From Bacteroidales bacterium (lineage in GTDB: Bacteria > Bacteroidota > Bacteroidia > Bacteroidales > VadinHA17): a DNA stretch of 14,212 nucleotides. The notes below the pieces were generated by a model. It was given only the letters and a program-made list of their open reading frames with translations. It had not been told where the DNA came from and ran no database searches. Location: contig JALOMK010000019.1 in the NCBI GenBank assembly GCA_025455505.1, positions 1-14,212 of the forward strand. Direction: 5' to 3'. Shown here piece by piece: positions 1 through 6,296 of this stretch (positions are counted from its first letter, which is position 1; every line of letters starts with the position of its first letter). The translations under genes and the position numbers were made by a program.

Positions 1-300
1 CTGCGGGTTGTCGCGGCCTCCCGTAACTACATTCAGCATCCAGTACATCCCGTAAATAAGGTATACGTAGAGGTGCCCTCCGTCGAGGAACATAACTTCA
101 GTGCGGGCTGTCCTTCCCTTTGATGCATGACAGGCCTTGTCTTCGGTTCCCCTGTAGGCTTCAACCTCTGTGATTATGAACCTCGACGGAGGCTGCCCTG
201 GGAGAGCTGTTGCCAGGGTCTGGCCGAGCAGGCCCGGTGCTACATCAAGGACATCGCGCATGAAAAAACTGCGGTCAAGCCTGCTTTCTTCCGCGATCAT
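1..300 (-). CDS. Alkyladenine (3-methyladenine) DNA glycosylase, partial at left edge
   Basis: Base-excision repair glycosylase of the AAG/MPG family (COG2094), which removes alkylated purines and hypoxanthine from DNA. The window holds the first 100 codons; the frame is open through base 1, so the C-terminus lies outside. The match is clear when compared from memory with human AAG. EVEAYRG (residues 45-51) gives the catalytic Glu47 (human Glu125) and Tyr49 (Tyr127). His58 in DKACH matches His136, and LYVYLIYGMYWMLN (77-90) gives Tyr80 (Tyr159) and Asn90 (Asn169). All active-site residues in the visible part are present. The start is the ATG at 300, which is one in-frame codon after the guaD stop TGA (306-304), so no start lies further upstream in this frame before that stop. 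The gene is almost certainly co-transcribed with, and probably translationally coupled to, guaD. Confidence 0.92.
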   Translation of the reverse strand, partial: MIAEESRLDRSFFMRDVLDVAPGLLGQTLATALPGQPPSRFIITEVEAYRGTEDKACHASKGRTARTEVMFLDGGHLYVYLIYGMYWMLNVVTGGRDNPQ

Positions 301-303
301 CCG

Positions 304-774
304 TCAGTATTTTGTTTTGGTTTCGTCGGCTTTCCATTTTCTGAATACTTCTTCAGCCCCGGTGACGGCTATCCTTACAAATGATGACTGCCGTGCAGCG
401 GGGTCCAGCATCAGTTCCCTGTAAATAAGGTTGTCGCTGAACCCGGCATCTTCAGCATCAATCCGGGTGCATGAGTAAAAAACACTTCTTATTCCCGACC
501 AGTATATTGCCCCAAGACACATGGGGCACGGTTCGCATGATGCATATATTGTACAACCCGAAAGATCATGGGAAGAAAGGCTCTCTGCGGCCATCCTGAT
601 TGCCCTGATTTCGGCGTGTGCCGTAGGATCGTGCGACAGCACAACCCGGTTCCAGGCCTCGGCTATTATTTTACCGTCCTTTGTAATAAGGGCACCAAAA
701 GGGCCGCCGCCTGAAGCAATTCCCTCTTCTGCAAGAGCCACTGCCCTCTCTGTAAAAAACCTGTGTTCATCCAT
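304..774 (-). CDS. guaD: Guanine deaminase (cytidine-deaminase fold)
   Basis: Zinc-dependent deaminase converting guanine to xanthine and ammonia in purine salvage and catabolism; cytosolic. The zinc site is HAE at residues 53-55 (His53 ligand, Glu55 proton shuttle) plus PCPMC with Cys83 and Cys86. Numbering and the 156-residue length match Bacillus subtilis GuaD as I recall it. GGGPFGA (22-28), DPTAHAE, CEPCPMCLGAIYW and AGFSDNLIY (110-118) favour GuaD over tRNA adenosine deaminase TadA, and the chain ends in Tyr156, as in B. subtilis GuaD where the C-terminal Tyr contacts substrate. A TadA-like or other nucleobase deaminase role cannot be fully excluded. It is the first gene of a minus-strand pair with the glycosylase, transcribed divergently from rplM, with a -7 box about 35 bases upstream. 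Confidence 0.9.
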   Translation of the reverse strand: MDEHRFFTERAVALAEEGIASGGGPFGALITKDGKIIAEAWNRVVLSHDPTAHAEIRAIRMAAESLSSHDLSGCTIYASCEPCPMCLGAIYWSGIRSVFYSCTRIDAEDAGFSDNLIYRELMLDPAARQSSFVRIAVTGAEEVFRKWKADETKTKY

Positions 775-808
775 TGCTGCAATACTCTACTCTGTAAGGT
801 CCTGCATA

Positions 809-816
809 CAAAAATA
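809..816 (-). promoter_or_regulatory. Bacteroidota -7 promoter box for guaD
   Basis: Read on the minus strand, this is TATTTTTG, a perfect match to the TAnnTTTG -7 element used by the Bacteroidota housekeeping sigma factor. It lies about 35 bases upstream of the guaD ATG, giving a predicted start near 802. I see no clear TTTG -33 element at the usual distance. The assignment rests on the -7 match and its position. Confidence 0.6.
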
Positions 817-879
817 GTCGACTTTGATGTAAGAATAATATTTTCTGTCCATTATTCTTTTTTTTTAGGAAATATGTTG

Positions 880-887
880 TATTTTTG
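880..887 (+). promoter_or_regulatory. Bacteroidota -7 promoter box for the rplM-rpsI operon
   Basis: TATTTTTG is a perfect TAnnTTTG element followed by GCAGTC, with a T-rich tract (857-866) in the -33 region. Predicted start is about 893-895, giving a 5' leader of about 55 bases before the GTG of rplM. The same core and following bases recur at 13901 (TATTTTCGCAGTC). Confidence 0.65.
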
Positions 888-891
888 CAGT

Positions 892-933
892 CCCCAAAAT
901 ATGGGGTGCTTTGATTAAAATAAAGTGTATCAA
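892..933 (+). promoter_or_regulatory. Small structured 5' leader of rplM (candidate)
   Basis: Two inverted repeats lie between the promoter and rplM. CCCCA (892-896) pairs with TGGGG (902-906) around a 5-base loop, at the very 5' end of the predicted transcript. TTGAT (911-915) pairs with ATCAA (929-933). The hairpins are short and could be chance or a 5' stabiliser. Ribosomal protein operons often carry leaders bound by their own product, so an L13-responsive element is possible. That is inference only. Confidence 0.3.
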
Positions 934-949
934 TTAAAAAACAAAAGAA

Positions 950-1393
950 GTGGACACCTTAAGCTATAAGACAGTATCGGCAAATAAAGCCACTGTAAAC
1001 AAGGAGTGGGTCATCATTGATGCAGAGGGAAAAATTCTTGGAAGGCTTGCAGCTGTTGTAGCATCGATGCTCAGGGGAAAGCACAAGACAAACTTCACAC
1101 CCCATGTTGACTGCGGCGACAATGTTATAGTAATAAATGCCGAAAAGGTGAAGCTTTCAGGCAACAAGATGACTGACAAGGAATATATCAGGCATACAGG
1201 TTTCCCGGGCGGACAAAGGATAGTCACTGCCGATGCTCTTCTGAAGAAGAACCCGATAGGTCTTGTCGAGAATGCAGTAAAAGGCATGCTCCCGAAGAAC
1301 CGTCTCGGAAGCGCTCTTTACAGGAATCTCCACGTTTATGCAGGCCAGGAGCATCCTCATGAGGCACAGAAACCAAAAACAATTGAATTATAA
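950..1393 (+). CDS. rplM: 50S ribosomal protein L13 (uL13)
   Basis: Early-assembly protein of the large ribosomal subunit. The 147-residue product has the L13 signatures [15 protein letters not shown] (residues 20-34), the [16 protein letters not shown] segment, GFPGGQR, and the C-terminal MLPKNRLG...[15 protein letters not shown]. Length is normal for the family in Bacteroidota. The start is a GTG at 950. The N-terminus [16 protein letters not shown] agrees with L13 starts I know from Bacteroidota, and no ATG gives that N-terminus. An A-rich stretch with AAAAGAAG precedes it. It is the first gene of the translation block, 17 bases before rpsI. Confidence 0.97.
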   Translation: MDTLSYKTVSANKATVNKEWVIIDAEGKILGRLAAVVASMLRGKHKTNFTPHVDCGDNVIVINAEKVKLSGNKMTDKEYIRHTGFPGGQRIVTADALLKKNPIGLVENAVKGMLPKNRLGSALYRNLHVYAGQEHPHEAQKPKTIEL

Positions 1394-1410
1394 TATTACA
1401 GGCAACGGAT

Positions 1411-1797
1411 ATGGAATCAATCAATGCTCTTGGAAGAAGAAAAGCAGCGGTAGCAAGGGTTTATCTGAGCGACGGCAAAGGAAAGATAACTGTCAACGGC
1501 AGGGATTACAAGGAGTATTTCGGTGCTGAAACACTGCAGTATGTAGTTACACAGCCCCTGGTTGCACTCAATGCAACAGAGAAATACGATATCGTTGTGA
1601 ATCTCGACGGCGGCGGTGTCAAAGGCCAGGCTGAGGCCCTTCGTCTCGGTATTTCAAGAGCCCTCATCAAGCTGGATGCTGAAAACAAGCCTTCTCTCAA
1701 GTCAAACGGATTTCTCACCCGCGATCCCCGCGAGGTTGAAAGAAAGAAACCCGGACAGCCGAAGGCCCGCAGAAGGTTCCAGTTCAGCAAGCGCTAG
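1411..1797 (+). CDS. rpsI: 30S ribosomal protein S9 (uS9)
   Basis: Small-subunit protein whose basic C-terminal tail reaches the P-site tRNA anticodon. The 128-residue product begins [19 protein letters not shown], has [19 protein letters not shown] in the centre, and ends in the diagnostic [11 protein letters not shown]. This family ends in basic residues with a terminal K/R, which is conserved here. It starts 17 bases after the rplM stop, the usual rplM-rpsI pair. The following 110-base gap to rpsB is non-coding and contains alternative hairpins (separate entry). Confidence 0.98.
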   Translation: MESINALGRRKAAVARVYLSDGKGKITVNGRDYKEYFGAETLQYVVTQPLVALNATEKYDIVVNLDGGGVKGQAEALRLGISRALIKLDAENKPSLKSNGFLTRDPREVERKKPGQPKARRRFQFSKR

Positions 1798-1806
1798 GAA
1801 TATCAG

Positions 1807-1872
1807 TTGCACGGATGCAAGTTTAGTATCTAAATTGCAAAGACTTCCGTACTCCGGAACTACTCTGCAATT
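1807..1872 (+). promoter_or_regulatory. Candidate RNA switch/leader between rpsI and rpsB with alternative hairpins
   Basis: Three perfect or near-perfect inverted repeats overlap. H1: TTGCA (1807-1811) with TGCAA (1816-1820), 4-base loop. H2: TGCAA (1816-1820) plus TTTAG (1822-1826) with CTAAA (1830-1834) plus TTGCA (1835-1839), giving 10 pairs with one bulged G (1821) and a TAT loop. H3: AATTGCA (1833-1839) with TGCAATT (1866-1872), enclosing a second stem TTCCG (1845-1849)/CGGAA (1855-1859). H1 and H3 can coexist; H2 uses one arm of each and excludes both. This architecture is typical of attenuators and protein-binding leaders. Its place just before rpsB suggests control of rpsB-tsf by S2 or another factor. 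No U-tract follows H3, so control, if any, would more likely act on translation or RNA stability than by intrinsic termination. Confidence 0.45.
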
Positions 1873-1907
1873 GACTTTTGAAGAATGTAAACTTAAATAA
1901 TCGAAAA

Positions 1908-2795
1908 ATGCCCAGAACAAATTTTAAAGAATTGCTTGATGCAGGTGTGCATTTCGGACACCTCAAAAGAAAATGGAATCCCGCAATGGCTCCCTACATT
2001 TTCATGGAGCGTAACGGTATTCATATTATTGACCTCGAGAAAACTGTCGTAAAAATCGACGAAGCGGCTTCCGCAATGAAGCATATCGCACGTTCGGGAA
2101 AGAAAGTTCTCTTCGTGGCAACAAAGAAACAAGCCAAGGAAATAGTAAGCGAAAAGGTAAAAGCCGTAGGGATGCCCTATGTTGTTGAGCGCTGGCCCGG
2201 CGGAATGCTTACAAACTTCCCCACAATCAGGAAAGCCATCAAGAAAATGTCGTCTATCGATAAAATGGCAACCGACGGTACCTTCATGAACCTCTCAAAG
2301 CGTGAAAGACTCCAGGTGACAAGGCAGAGGGCAAAGCTTGAAAAAAACCTCGGCTCCATTGTCGACCTTACAAGACTTCCTTCCGCCCTGTTCATTGTTG
2401 ACGTTTGCAAGGAACATATCGCCGTCAGTGAAGCCAAAAGGCTCGGAATCCCCGTATTCGCGATGGTCGATACAAACTCCGATCCTTCCAACATCGATTT
2501 CCCGATACCTGCAAATGACGACGCTTCAAAGTCAATATCCCTCATAGTCGGACTGCTGTGCCAGTCAATCGAAGAAGGCCTTAACGAGAGGAAATTCGAC
2601 AAGGACAAGGAACCACAGGCAAAAGAGAGGAAACCCGCCAGGAAGGAATTTGAGGACAAGGACGTGCCTGCAGCAATAATCGATGTGCTTGCCGATGACG
2701 ACGAGGAAGAGGAAGAGGATGAAGATACGGTAGAAGCAGCTGACGATGAGGAAATAGAAAAACTTGTCGGTGAAACCGAAGAGGAAGAAGAATAA
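1908..2795 (+). CDS. rpsB: 30S ribosomal protein S2 (uS2) with extended acidic C-terminus
   Basis: Small-subunit protein at the back of the 30S body, needed for S1 binding where S1 is present. The 295-residue product shows FKELLDAGVHFGHLKRKWNP (6-25), GIHIIDL, ERWPGGMLTNF (94-104) and the nucleotide-fold-like core ending in GIPVFAMVDTNSDPS...IPANDDA. The core ends near residue 225, where typical S2 proteins stop within a few tens of residues. Here a charged linker (230-250) leads to a strongly acidic tail (263-295, 23 of 33 residues Asp or Glu). The start is the ATG at 1908: the family N-terminus is MPRTNFKELLDAG or close, and a TTG 30 bases upstream would add unrelated residues. rpsB probably forms a unit with tsf, 31 bases downstream. 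Confidence 0.97.
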   Translation: MPRTNFKELLDAGVHFGHLKRKWNPAMAPYIFMERNGIHIIDLEKTVVKIDEAASAMKHIARSGKKVLFVATKKQAKEIVSEKVKAVGMPYVVERWPGGMLTNFPTIRKAIKKMSSIDKMATDGTFMNLSKRERLQVTRQRAKLEKNLGSIVDLTRLPSALFIVDVCKEHIAVSEAKRLGIPVFAMVDTNSDPSNIDFPIPANDDASKSISLIVGLLCQSIEEGLNERKFDKDKEPQAKERKPARKEFEDKDVPAAIIDVLADDDEEEEEDEDTVEAADDEEIEKLVGETEEEEE

Positions 2796-2826
2796 GAGGA
2801 TTACTAACGTTTAAAGATTTAATATT

Positions 2827-3657
2827 ATGGCTGTTATAAGTGCTGCCGATGTTGCAAAACTCAGAAGAGTGACTCTTGCAGGTATGATGGATTGCAAAAA
2901 AGCTCTCGAAGAGGCTGATGGCAACTTCGACAAGGCAATTGAAATAATACGCAAAAAAGGACAGGCCGTTGCAAACAAGCGCGCCGACAGGGATGCCACA
3001 GAGGGCGTAGTTCTCTCGAAAACCACTGCCGACGGAAAATTCGGCGCTATCATAGTCCTTAACAGCGAAACCGACTTCGTTGCAAAGAATGCCGACTTCC
3101 AGGCCCTTGCAAACAAGATCCTCGATCTCGCACTTGCAAACAAACCCGCAAACCTCGACGAACTCAGGTCACTGACCCTCGAAGGCGCAAAGGTTGCCGA
3201 CAAGGTTGTCGAATATATTGGCATCATTGGCGAAAAACTCGATCTTTCGTACTACGAGAAGATTGAAGCTCCCTGCGTTCAGGCCTATATACATCCCGGA
3301 AACAGGCTCGCAACACTCGCCGGCTTCACTGCGGCAGGCGCTGACGTGCAGGTATACAAGGATGTGGTCATGCAGATTGCCGCAATGAACCCTGTTGCCG
3401 TCGATAAGGACTTTGTTCCCGAAAGCGTAATAGCACAGGAGATCGAGATAGGCAAGGAACAGGCGCGCCGCGACGGCAAACCCGAGGAAATGCTCGAGAA
3501 AATCGCAATGGGCAAGCTTTCGAAATTCTTCAAGGAGAGCACTCTCCTCAACCAGGATTTCGTCAAGGACAACAAAATGACAGTAAAACAGTATCTCCAG
3601 TCTGCAAAGAAGGATCTGACAGTTACCGAATTCAAGAGATACACTCTTAACCTGTAG
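2827..3657 (+). CDS. tsf: Elongation factor Ts
   Basis: Guanine-nucleotide exchange factor that recharges EF-Tu in the cytosol. At 276 residues it is the normal length. It has the N-terminal UBA-like domain (VAKLRRVTLAGMMDCKKALEE, residues 9-29), which binds EF-Tu, followed by the hallmark TDFVAKN (82-88), which contacts the EF-Tu nucleotide site. The core domain continues to the C-terminal FVKDNKMTVKQYL segment. The ATG at 2827 is preceded by an A/T-rich stretch with no Shine-Dalgarno sequence. It is the last gene of the rplM block; an intrinsic terminator follows 27 bases after the stop. Confidence 0.98.
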   Translation: MAVISAADVAKLRRVTLAGMMDCKKALEEADGNFDKAIEIIRKKGQAVANKRADRDATEGVVLSKTTADGKFGAIIVLNSETDFVAKNADFQALANKILDLALANKPANLDELRSLTLEGAKVADKVVEYIGIIGEKLDLSYYEKIEAPCVQAYIHPGNRLATLAGFTAAGADVQVYKDVVMQIAAMNPVAVDKDFVPESVIAQEIEIGKEQARRDGKPEEMLEKIAMGKLSKFFKESTLLNQDFVKDNKMTVKQYLQSAKKDLTVTEFKRYTLNL

Positions 3658-3683
3658 TGTTTGTTCATATTCAGTATACCGGG

Positions 3684-3717
3684 GCCGTTTCAGATAAAAT
3701 GAGACGGCTCTTTTTTT
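3684..3717 (+). terminator. Rho-independent terminator after tsf
   Basis: GCCGTTTCA (3684-3692) pairs with TGAGACGGC (3700-3708): nine pairs including one G-U, 7-base loop GATAAAA. It is followed by TC and seven Ts (3711-3717). It lies directly downstream of tsf and upstream of a separate pyrH promoter-like sequence. A weak second hairpin, TGCC/GGCA (3730-3740) followed by six Ts, could act as a backup. Confidence 0.88.
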
Positions 3718-3759
3718 GTACCGGCTCCCTGCCACCGGCATTTTTTCGATCACCCTCCC

Positions 3760-3788
3760 TTTGTTTACGATCTCTTTTACTACTTTCG
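3760..3788 (+). promoter_or_regulatory. Probable pyrH promoter
   Basis: TTTG (3760-3763) as a -33 element and TACTTTCG (3781-3788) as a -7 element (one mismatch to TAnnTTTG), separated by 17 bases. This is slightly shorter than the usual spacing. The sequence sits just after the tsf terminator and about 24 bases before the pyrH ATG, where a new promoter is required. Confidence 0.5.
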
Positions 3789-3811
3789 TTGTAGATTATC
3801 AATGCCATAAT

Positions 3812-4519
3812 ATGAAATACAAGAGAATACTCCTGAAACTCAGCGGCGAATCGCTTGGCGGCGACAGCAACTCCGGAATAAGCGACAAGGTGCTCGGTGA
3901 ATATGCAGCACAGATAACTGAGATTGTTAGGGAAGGCTGCGAAGTGGCAGTCGTCGTCGGCGGAGGCAACATCTTCAGGGGACTCAGCGGGACAGAGAAC
4001 GGTTTCGACAGGGTTAAAGGCGACCAGATGGGAATGCTTGCCACAGTCATCAACAGCCTTGCTCTGGAAAGCGCAATAACAAGGCAGGGAGGGAAAGCCC
4101 GGGTCTTCACATCGATCCGGATGGAACCAGTTGGTGAGTATTTCAACAGGGACAGGGTTGTGGATGCGATGAAATCAGGTTGCGTTGCAATACTCTCAGG
4201 TGGCACCGGAAATCCCTTTTTCACAACCGACACCGCCTCCGCCCTCCGGGCAGTGGAAACCGGCGCCGACGTTCTGCTCAAGGGCACAAGGGTCGACGGG
4301 GTATATACTGCCGACCCCGAAAAGAATCCGGGCGCAACAAGGTATGAAAACCTGACATTCAGCGAGGCCATAGATAAAAGACTCAGGATCATGGACTCAA
4401 CAGCATTCACGATGTGCAGGGACAACGGTATGCCTGTCATAGTATTCGACATGAACAGCCCAGGGAACCTGAAGAAAGTTGTAGCCGGCGACAAATGCGG
4501 AACACTCGTCACACCCTGA
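3812..4519 (+). CDS. pyrH: UMP kinase
   Basis: Amino-acid-kinase-fold enzyme that phosphorylates UMP to UDP with ATP in pyrimidine nucleotide synthesis; bacterial type, usually hexameric and feedback-inhibited by UTP. The 235 residues match the family length. Motifs in order: KLSGESL (9-15), GGGNIFRG (50-57), DQMGM (71-75), SGGTGNPFFTTD (129-140, UMP and catalytic region) and the ATP-binding DGVYTADP (162-169). The ATG at 3812 gives the canonical MKYKRILLKLSGE start. The frame stays open further upstream to a TTG at 3716, but that would begin inside the tsf terminator, so it was not used. It precedes frr, a common pairing. Confidence 0.97.
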   Translation: MKYKRILLKLSGESLGGDSNSGISDKVLGEYAAQITEIVREGCEVAVVVGGGNIFRGLSGTENGFDRVKGDQMGMLATVINSLALESAITRQGGKARVFTSIRMEPVGEYFNRDRVVDAMKSGCVAILSGGTGNPFFTTDTASALRAVETGADVLLKGTRVDGVYTADPEKNPGATRYENLTFSEAIDKRLRIMDSTAFTMCRDNGMPVIVFDMNSPGNLKKVVAGDKCGTLVTP

Positions 4520-4526
4520 AACGCTA

Positions 4527-4555
4527 TTGTTTTTCAGGCGAATTTACTATTTTTG
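4527..4555 (+). promoter_or_regulatory. Probable frr promoter
   Basis: TTG (4527-4529) as a reduced -33 element, then TATTTTTG (4548-4555), a perfect -7 box, 18 bases later. It starts a few bases after the pyrH stop. Predicted start is near 4562, giving a leader of about 43 bases before the frr ATG. Confidence 0.6.
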
Positions 4556-4604
4556 CTAACCCGGAAAGAAGTAACCGGCCTAACAGTAATTAACTCTCCG
4601 TACA

Positions 4605-5168
4605 ATGAACGAGGAAATTGATCTGATAATCGAAGAAACAACCGACAGGATGCAGAAGGCCCTTGACCATCTCGAGCACGAACTTGCCAGGCTCAGGGCC
4701 GGAAGGTCGAATCCCGCCCTCCTCGACGGAATAACTGTTGATTATTACGGTGTGAATTCACCTCTGTCACAGGTCTCGAACATTAACACTCCCGATGCCA
4801 AGACCATCCTTGTGCAGCCCTGGGAAAAGAACATGCTCGGCACGATCGAGAAGGCAATAATGGCAGCAAACATAGGTCTGATGCCAGTCAACAACGGTGA
4901 AGTAATAAGGATCAACATACCGCCTCTCACTGAAGAACGCCGCCACCAGCTTGTGAAACAGGTAAGGAACGAGGGCGAAACAGCCAAGATCAGCATCCGC
5001 AATGCCAGGAAATGGGCGAACGATGAGCTGAAGGCCCTTCTCAAAGACGGGCTTCCTGAAGATATGGAGAAAGACGCCGTTGAAAAGGTCCAGGAAATGA
5101 CACATAGCTTCAGCGCTAAAATCGATAAGGTAATGGCGGTGAAGGAAAAAGATGTGATGACAGTCTGA
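4605..5168 (+). CDS. frr: Ribosome recycling factor
   Basis: Splits post-termination ribosomes together with EF-G. The 187 residues match the family length. Domain I three-helix-bundle signatures are LRAGRSNPALLDGITVDYYG (30-49) near the N-terminus and NIGLMPVNNGEVIRINIPPLTEERR (89-113 approximately) in the centre, followed by the long C-terminal helix containing ISIRNARKWAND. The ATG at 4605 is the natural start. It has its own promoter-like sequence after pyrH. Its stop lies 10 bases from the stop of the oppositely oriented radical SAM gene, with no terminator visible between them, so the two transcripts probably overlap at their 3' ends. Confidence 0.97.
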   Translation: MNEEIDLIIEETTDRMQKALDHLEHELARLRAGRSNPALLDGITVDYYGVNSPLSQVSNINTPDAKTILVQPWEKNMLGTIEKAIMAANIGLMPVNNGEVIRINIPPLTEERRHQLVKQVRNEGETAKISIRNARKWANDELKALLKDGLPEDMEKDAVEKVQEMTHSFSAKIDKVMAVKEKDVMTV

Positions 5169-5178
5169 AAGCAATATC

Positions 5179-6153
5179 CTATACAGCAATTCCCTCCATT
5201 CCCGAGCTGCAGTTCCTGCATATGTCGTTCATGTGCCTTGCAGTGAGCACGCTCTGCCTGAAGCTGTTATAACGCGGGCCTTCCCATATCTCCCTGAAGC
5301 TGTCGTTTGCAAGATCGCCCATAACGTGATCGGCATTCTTGTCAAAACAACAGGGCAGCACCTTCCCGTCCCATGTGATAACAGGGTTGAACCACAGCCT
5401 TGCACACCTGTTCGGGAAGGAATTCCTTATCATGAATTTCCCGTCTTCGGCTTCATAACGCCTGAATTTCATTTCCGAAGGCATCCAGAATGCAGTTTCG
5501 GAGGGGTTTATAACCTGCATAGATTTAAGATTGAGGGCTGCCTTTACTTCACGGGCAAACTTCTTTACCCGGGGAACCTGGTGCTCGTTCAGCCTGTTCA
5601 CAAGGAACTGTATCTCAAGCTTGAGGGGTGATCTTAGTTTTTCCCTTGCCTCTGCAACTTCCGCAATGCCTCTGACAACTTTCCTCAGCTCCCCCCCGAC
5701 CCTGTAATAGGAATAGGTTTCCTGGTCCATGCCGTCGAGCGAAACAATGAGCTTTTTCAGACCTGAGGCTGCAAGCCGGTGAGCGTTGCCATCTCCAAGG
5801 AAATGCCCGTTTGTCGAGAGGGTGAAATATATGCCGGTTTCGGGTCTTATGAAGGAAAAGAATTCGGGGTGAAGCATTGATTCGCCCTGGAAATAGAGGT
5901 TCACATAAAGCAACCATGGCGAAAGTTCAGATAGTATCCTGTCATATAGCCGCAGGTCCATGAAGCCGGCAGGCCTGGTCATCTGACCCGAACCGCATGC
6001 ACATTCAGGACAGGCAAGGTTGCATCGGTTTGTGAGCTCTATCCCTGCTGCCGGAGGCATACCGCTTATGAATGGCCGGCCCGACAGGCTGCTCCTTGCG
6101 TATGCATGCCCTGTCTTTAAAATATTGACAGTCCTGGGAAATCCTCCTCCCAT
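5179..6153 (-). CDS. Radical SAM/SPASM domain protein, substrate unknown
   Basis: A 324-residue cytosolic radical S-adenosylmethionine enzyme. The cluster motif CNLACPEC (Cys44, Cys48, Cys51) is canonical CxxxCxxC. YFQGESMLHPEF (87-98) corresponds to the SAM-binding GGE region, and STNGHFL and VSLDGMDQETY follow. The C-terminal SPASM-type region has Cys250, WFNP, WDGKVLPCCFD (Cys268, Cys269), MGDLANDSFREIW and a final CRNC (312-315), which would hold an auxiliary iron-sulfur cluster. SPASM proteins modify peptides, proteins or small molecules. No short precursor-peptide gene is visible beside it, so peptide maturation is not supported here. I chose the ATG at 6153; Met32 is a less likely start because residues 1-31 resemble the lead-in segment of related proteins. 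It is divergent from the CPD gene at 6297 and convergent with frr. Confidence 0.88.
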   Translation of the reverse strand: MGGGFPRTVNILKTGHAYARSSLSGRPFISGMPPAAGIELTNRCNLACPECACGSGQMTRPAGFMDLRLYDRILSELSPWLLYVNLYFQGESMLHPEFFSFIRPETGIYFTLSTNGHFLGDGNAHRLAASGLKKLIVSLDGMDQETYSYYRVGGELRKVVRGIAEVAEAREKLRSPLKLEIQFLVNRLNEHQVPRVKKFAREVKAALNLKSMQVINPSETAFWMPSEMKFRRYEAEDGKFMIRNSFPNRCARLWFNPVITWDGKVLPCCFDKNADHVMGDLANDSFREIWEGPRYNSFRQSVLTARHMNDICRNCSSGMEGIAV

Positions 6154-6205
6154 AAGGTCATTCTGAAATGAGGAACTTAAAAAAATATAACGGTCAGATA
6201 GGGTG

Positions 6206-6227
6206 AAAGACCCTCACTGCGGTCTTT
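6206..6227. repeat. Inverted repeat in divergent intergenic region
   Basis: AAAGACC (6206-6212) and GGTCTTT (6221-6227), a perfect 7-base dyad around an 8-base centre. It lies between the divergent radical SAM gene and the CPD-sigma-FecR unit. Neither side is followed by a T-tract, so it is not an intrinsic terminator. It could be an operator or leader hairpin; no regulator can be named. No clear TAnnTTTG box is visible for the downstream gene in this 143-base region. Confidence 0.4.
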
Positions 6228-6296
6228 GTCATGTAAAGAGAATCAAAGTGAATTGAAAAACCAAAACAAATCCGATAAACTTTAATAATTAACGCC

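Noticed and set aside
1878..1907. Upstream TTG extension of rpsB
   Set aside because: Adds ten residues absent from the S2 family and overlaps the hairpin region; the ATG at 1908 gives the standard N-terminus.
2177..2659. Minus-strand open frame opposite rpsB
   Set aside because: Composition typical of antisense to a conserved gene, no recognisable domain.
3169..3753. Minus-strand open frame opposite tsf and its terminator
   Set aside because: Runs through the terminator and tsf; no recognisable domain.
3716..3811. Upstream TTG extension of pyrH
   Set aside because: Would start inside the tsf terminator and add 32 residues unlike UMP kinase.
3799..4512. Long open frame on the minus strand opposite pyrH
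   Set aside because: Low-complexity Ser/Pro/Leu-rich product; a shadow of pyrH codon usage, no family resemblance.
4745..5221. Minus-strand open frame opposite frr
   Set aside because: Shadow of frr; no start signal or similarity.
5233..5631. Plus-strand open frame inside the radical SAM gene
   Set aside because: Antisense shadow of a clear enzyme gene.
5179..6296. RiPP (modified peptide) cluster around the radical SAM gene
   Set aside because: No short precursor frame with a leader, no transporter or peptidase adjacent.
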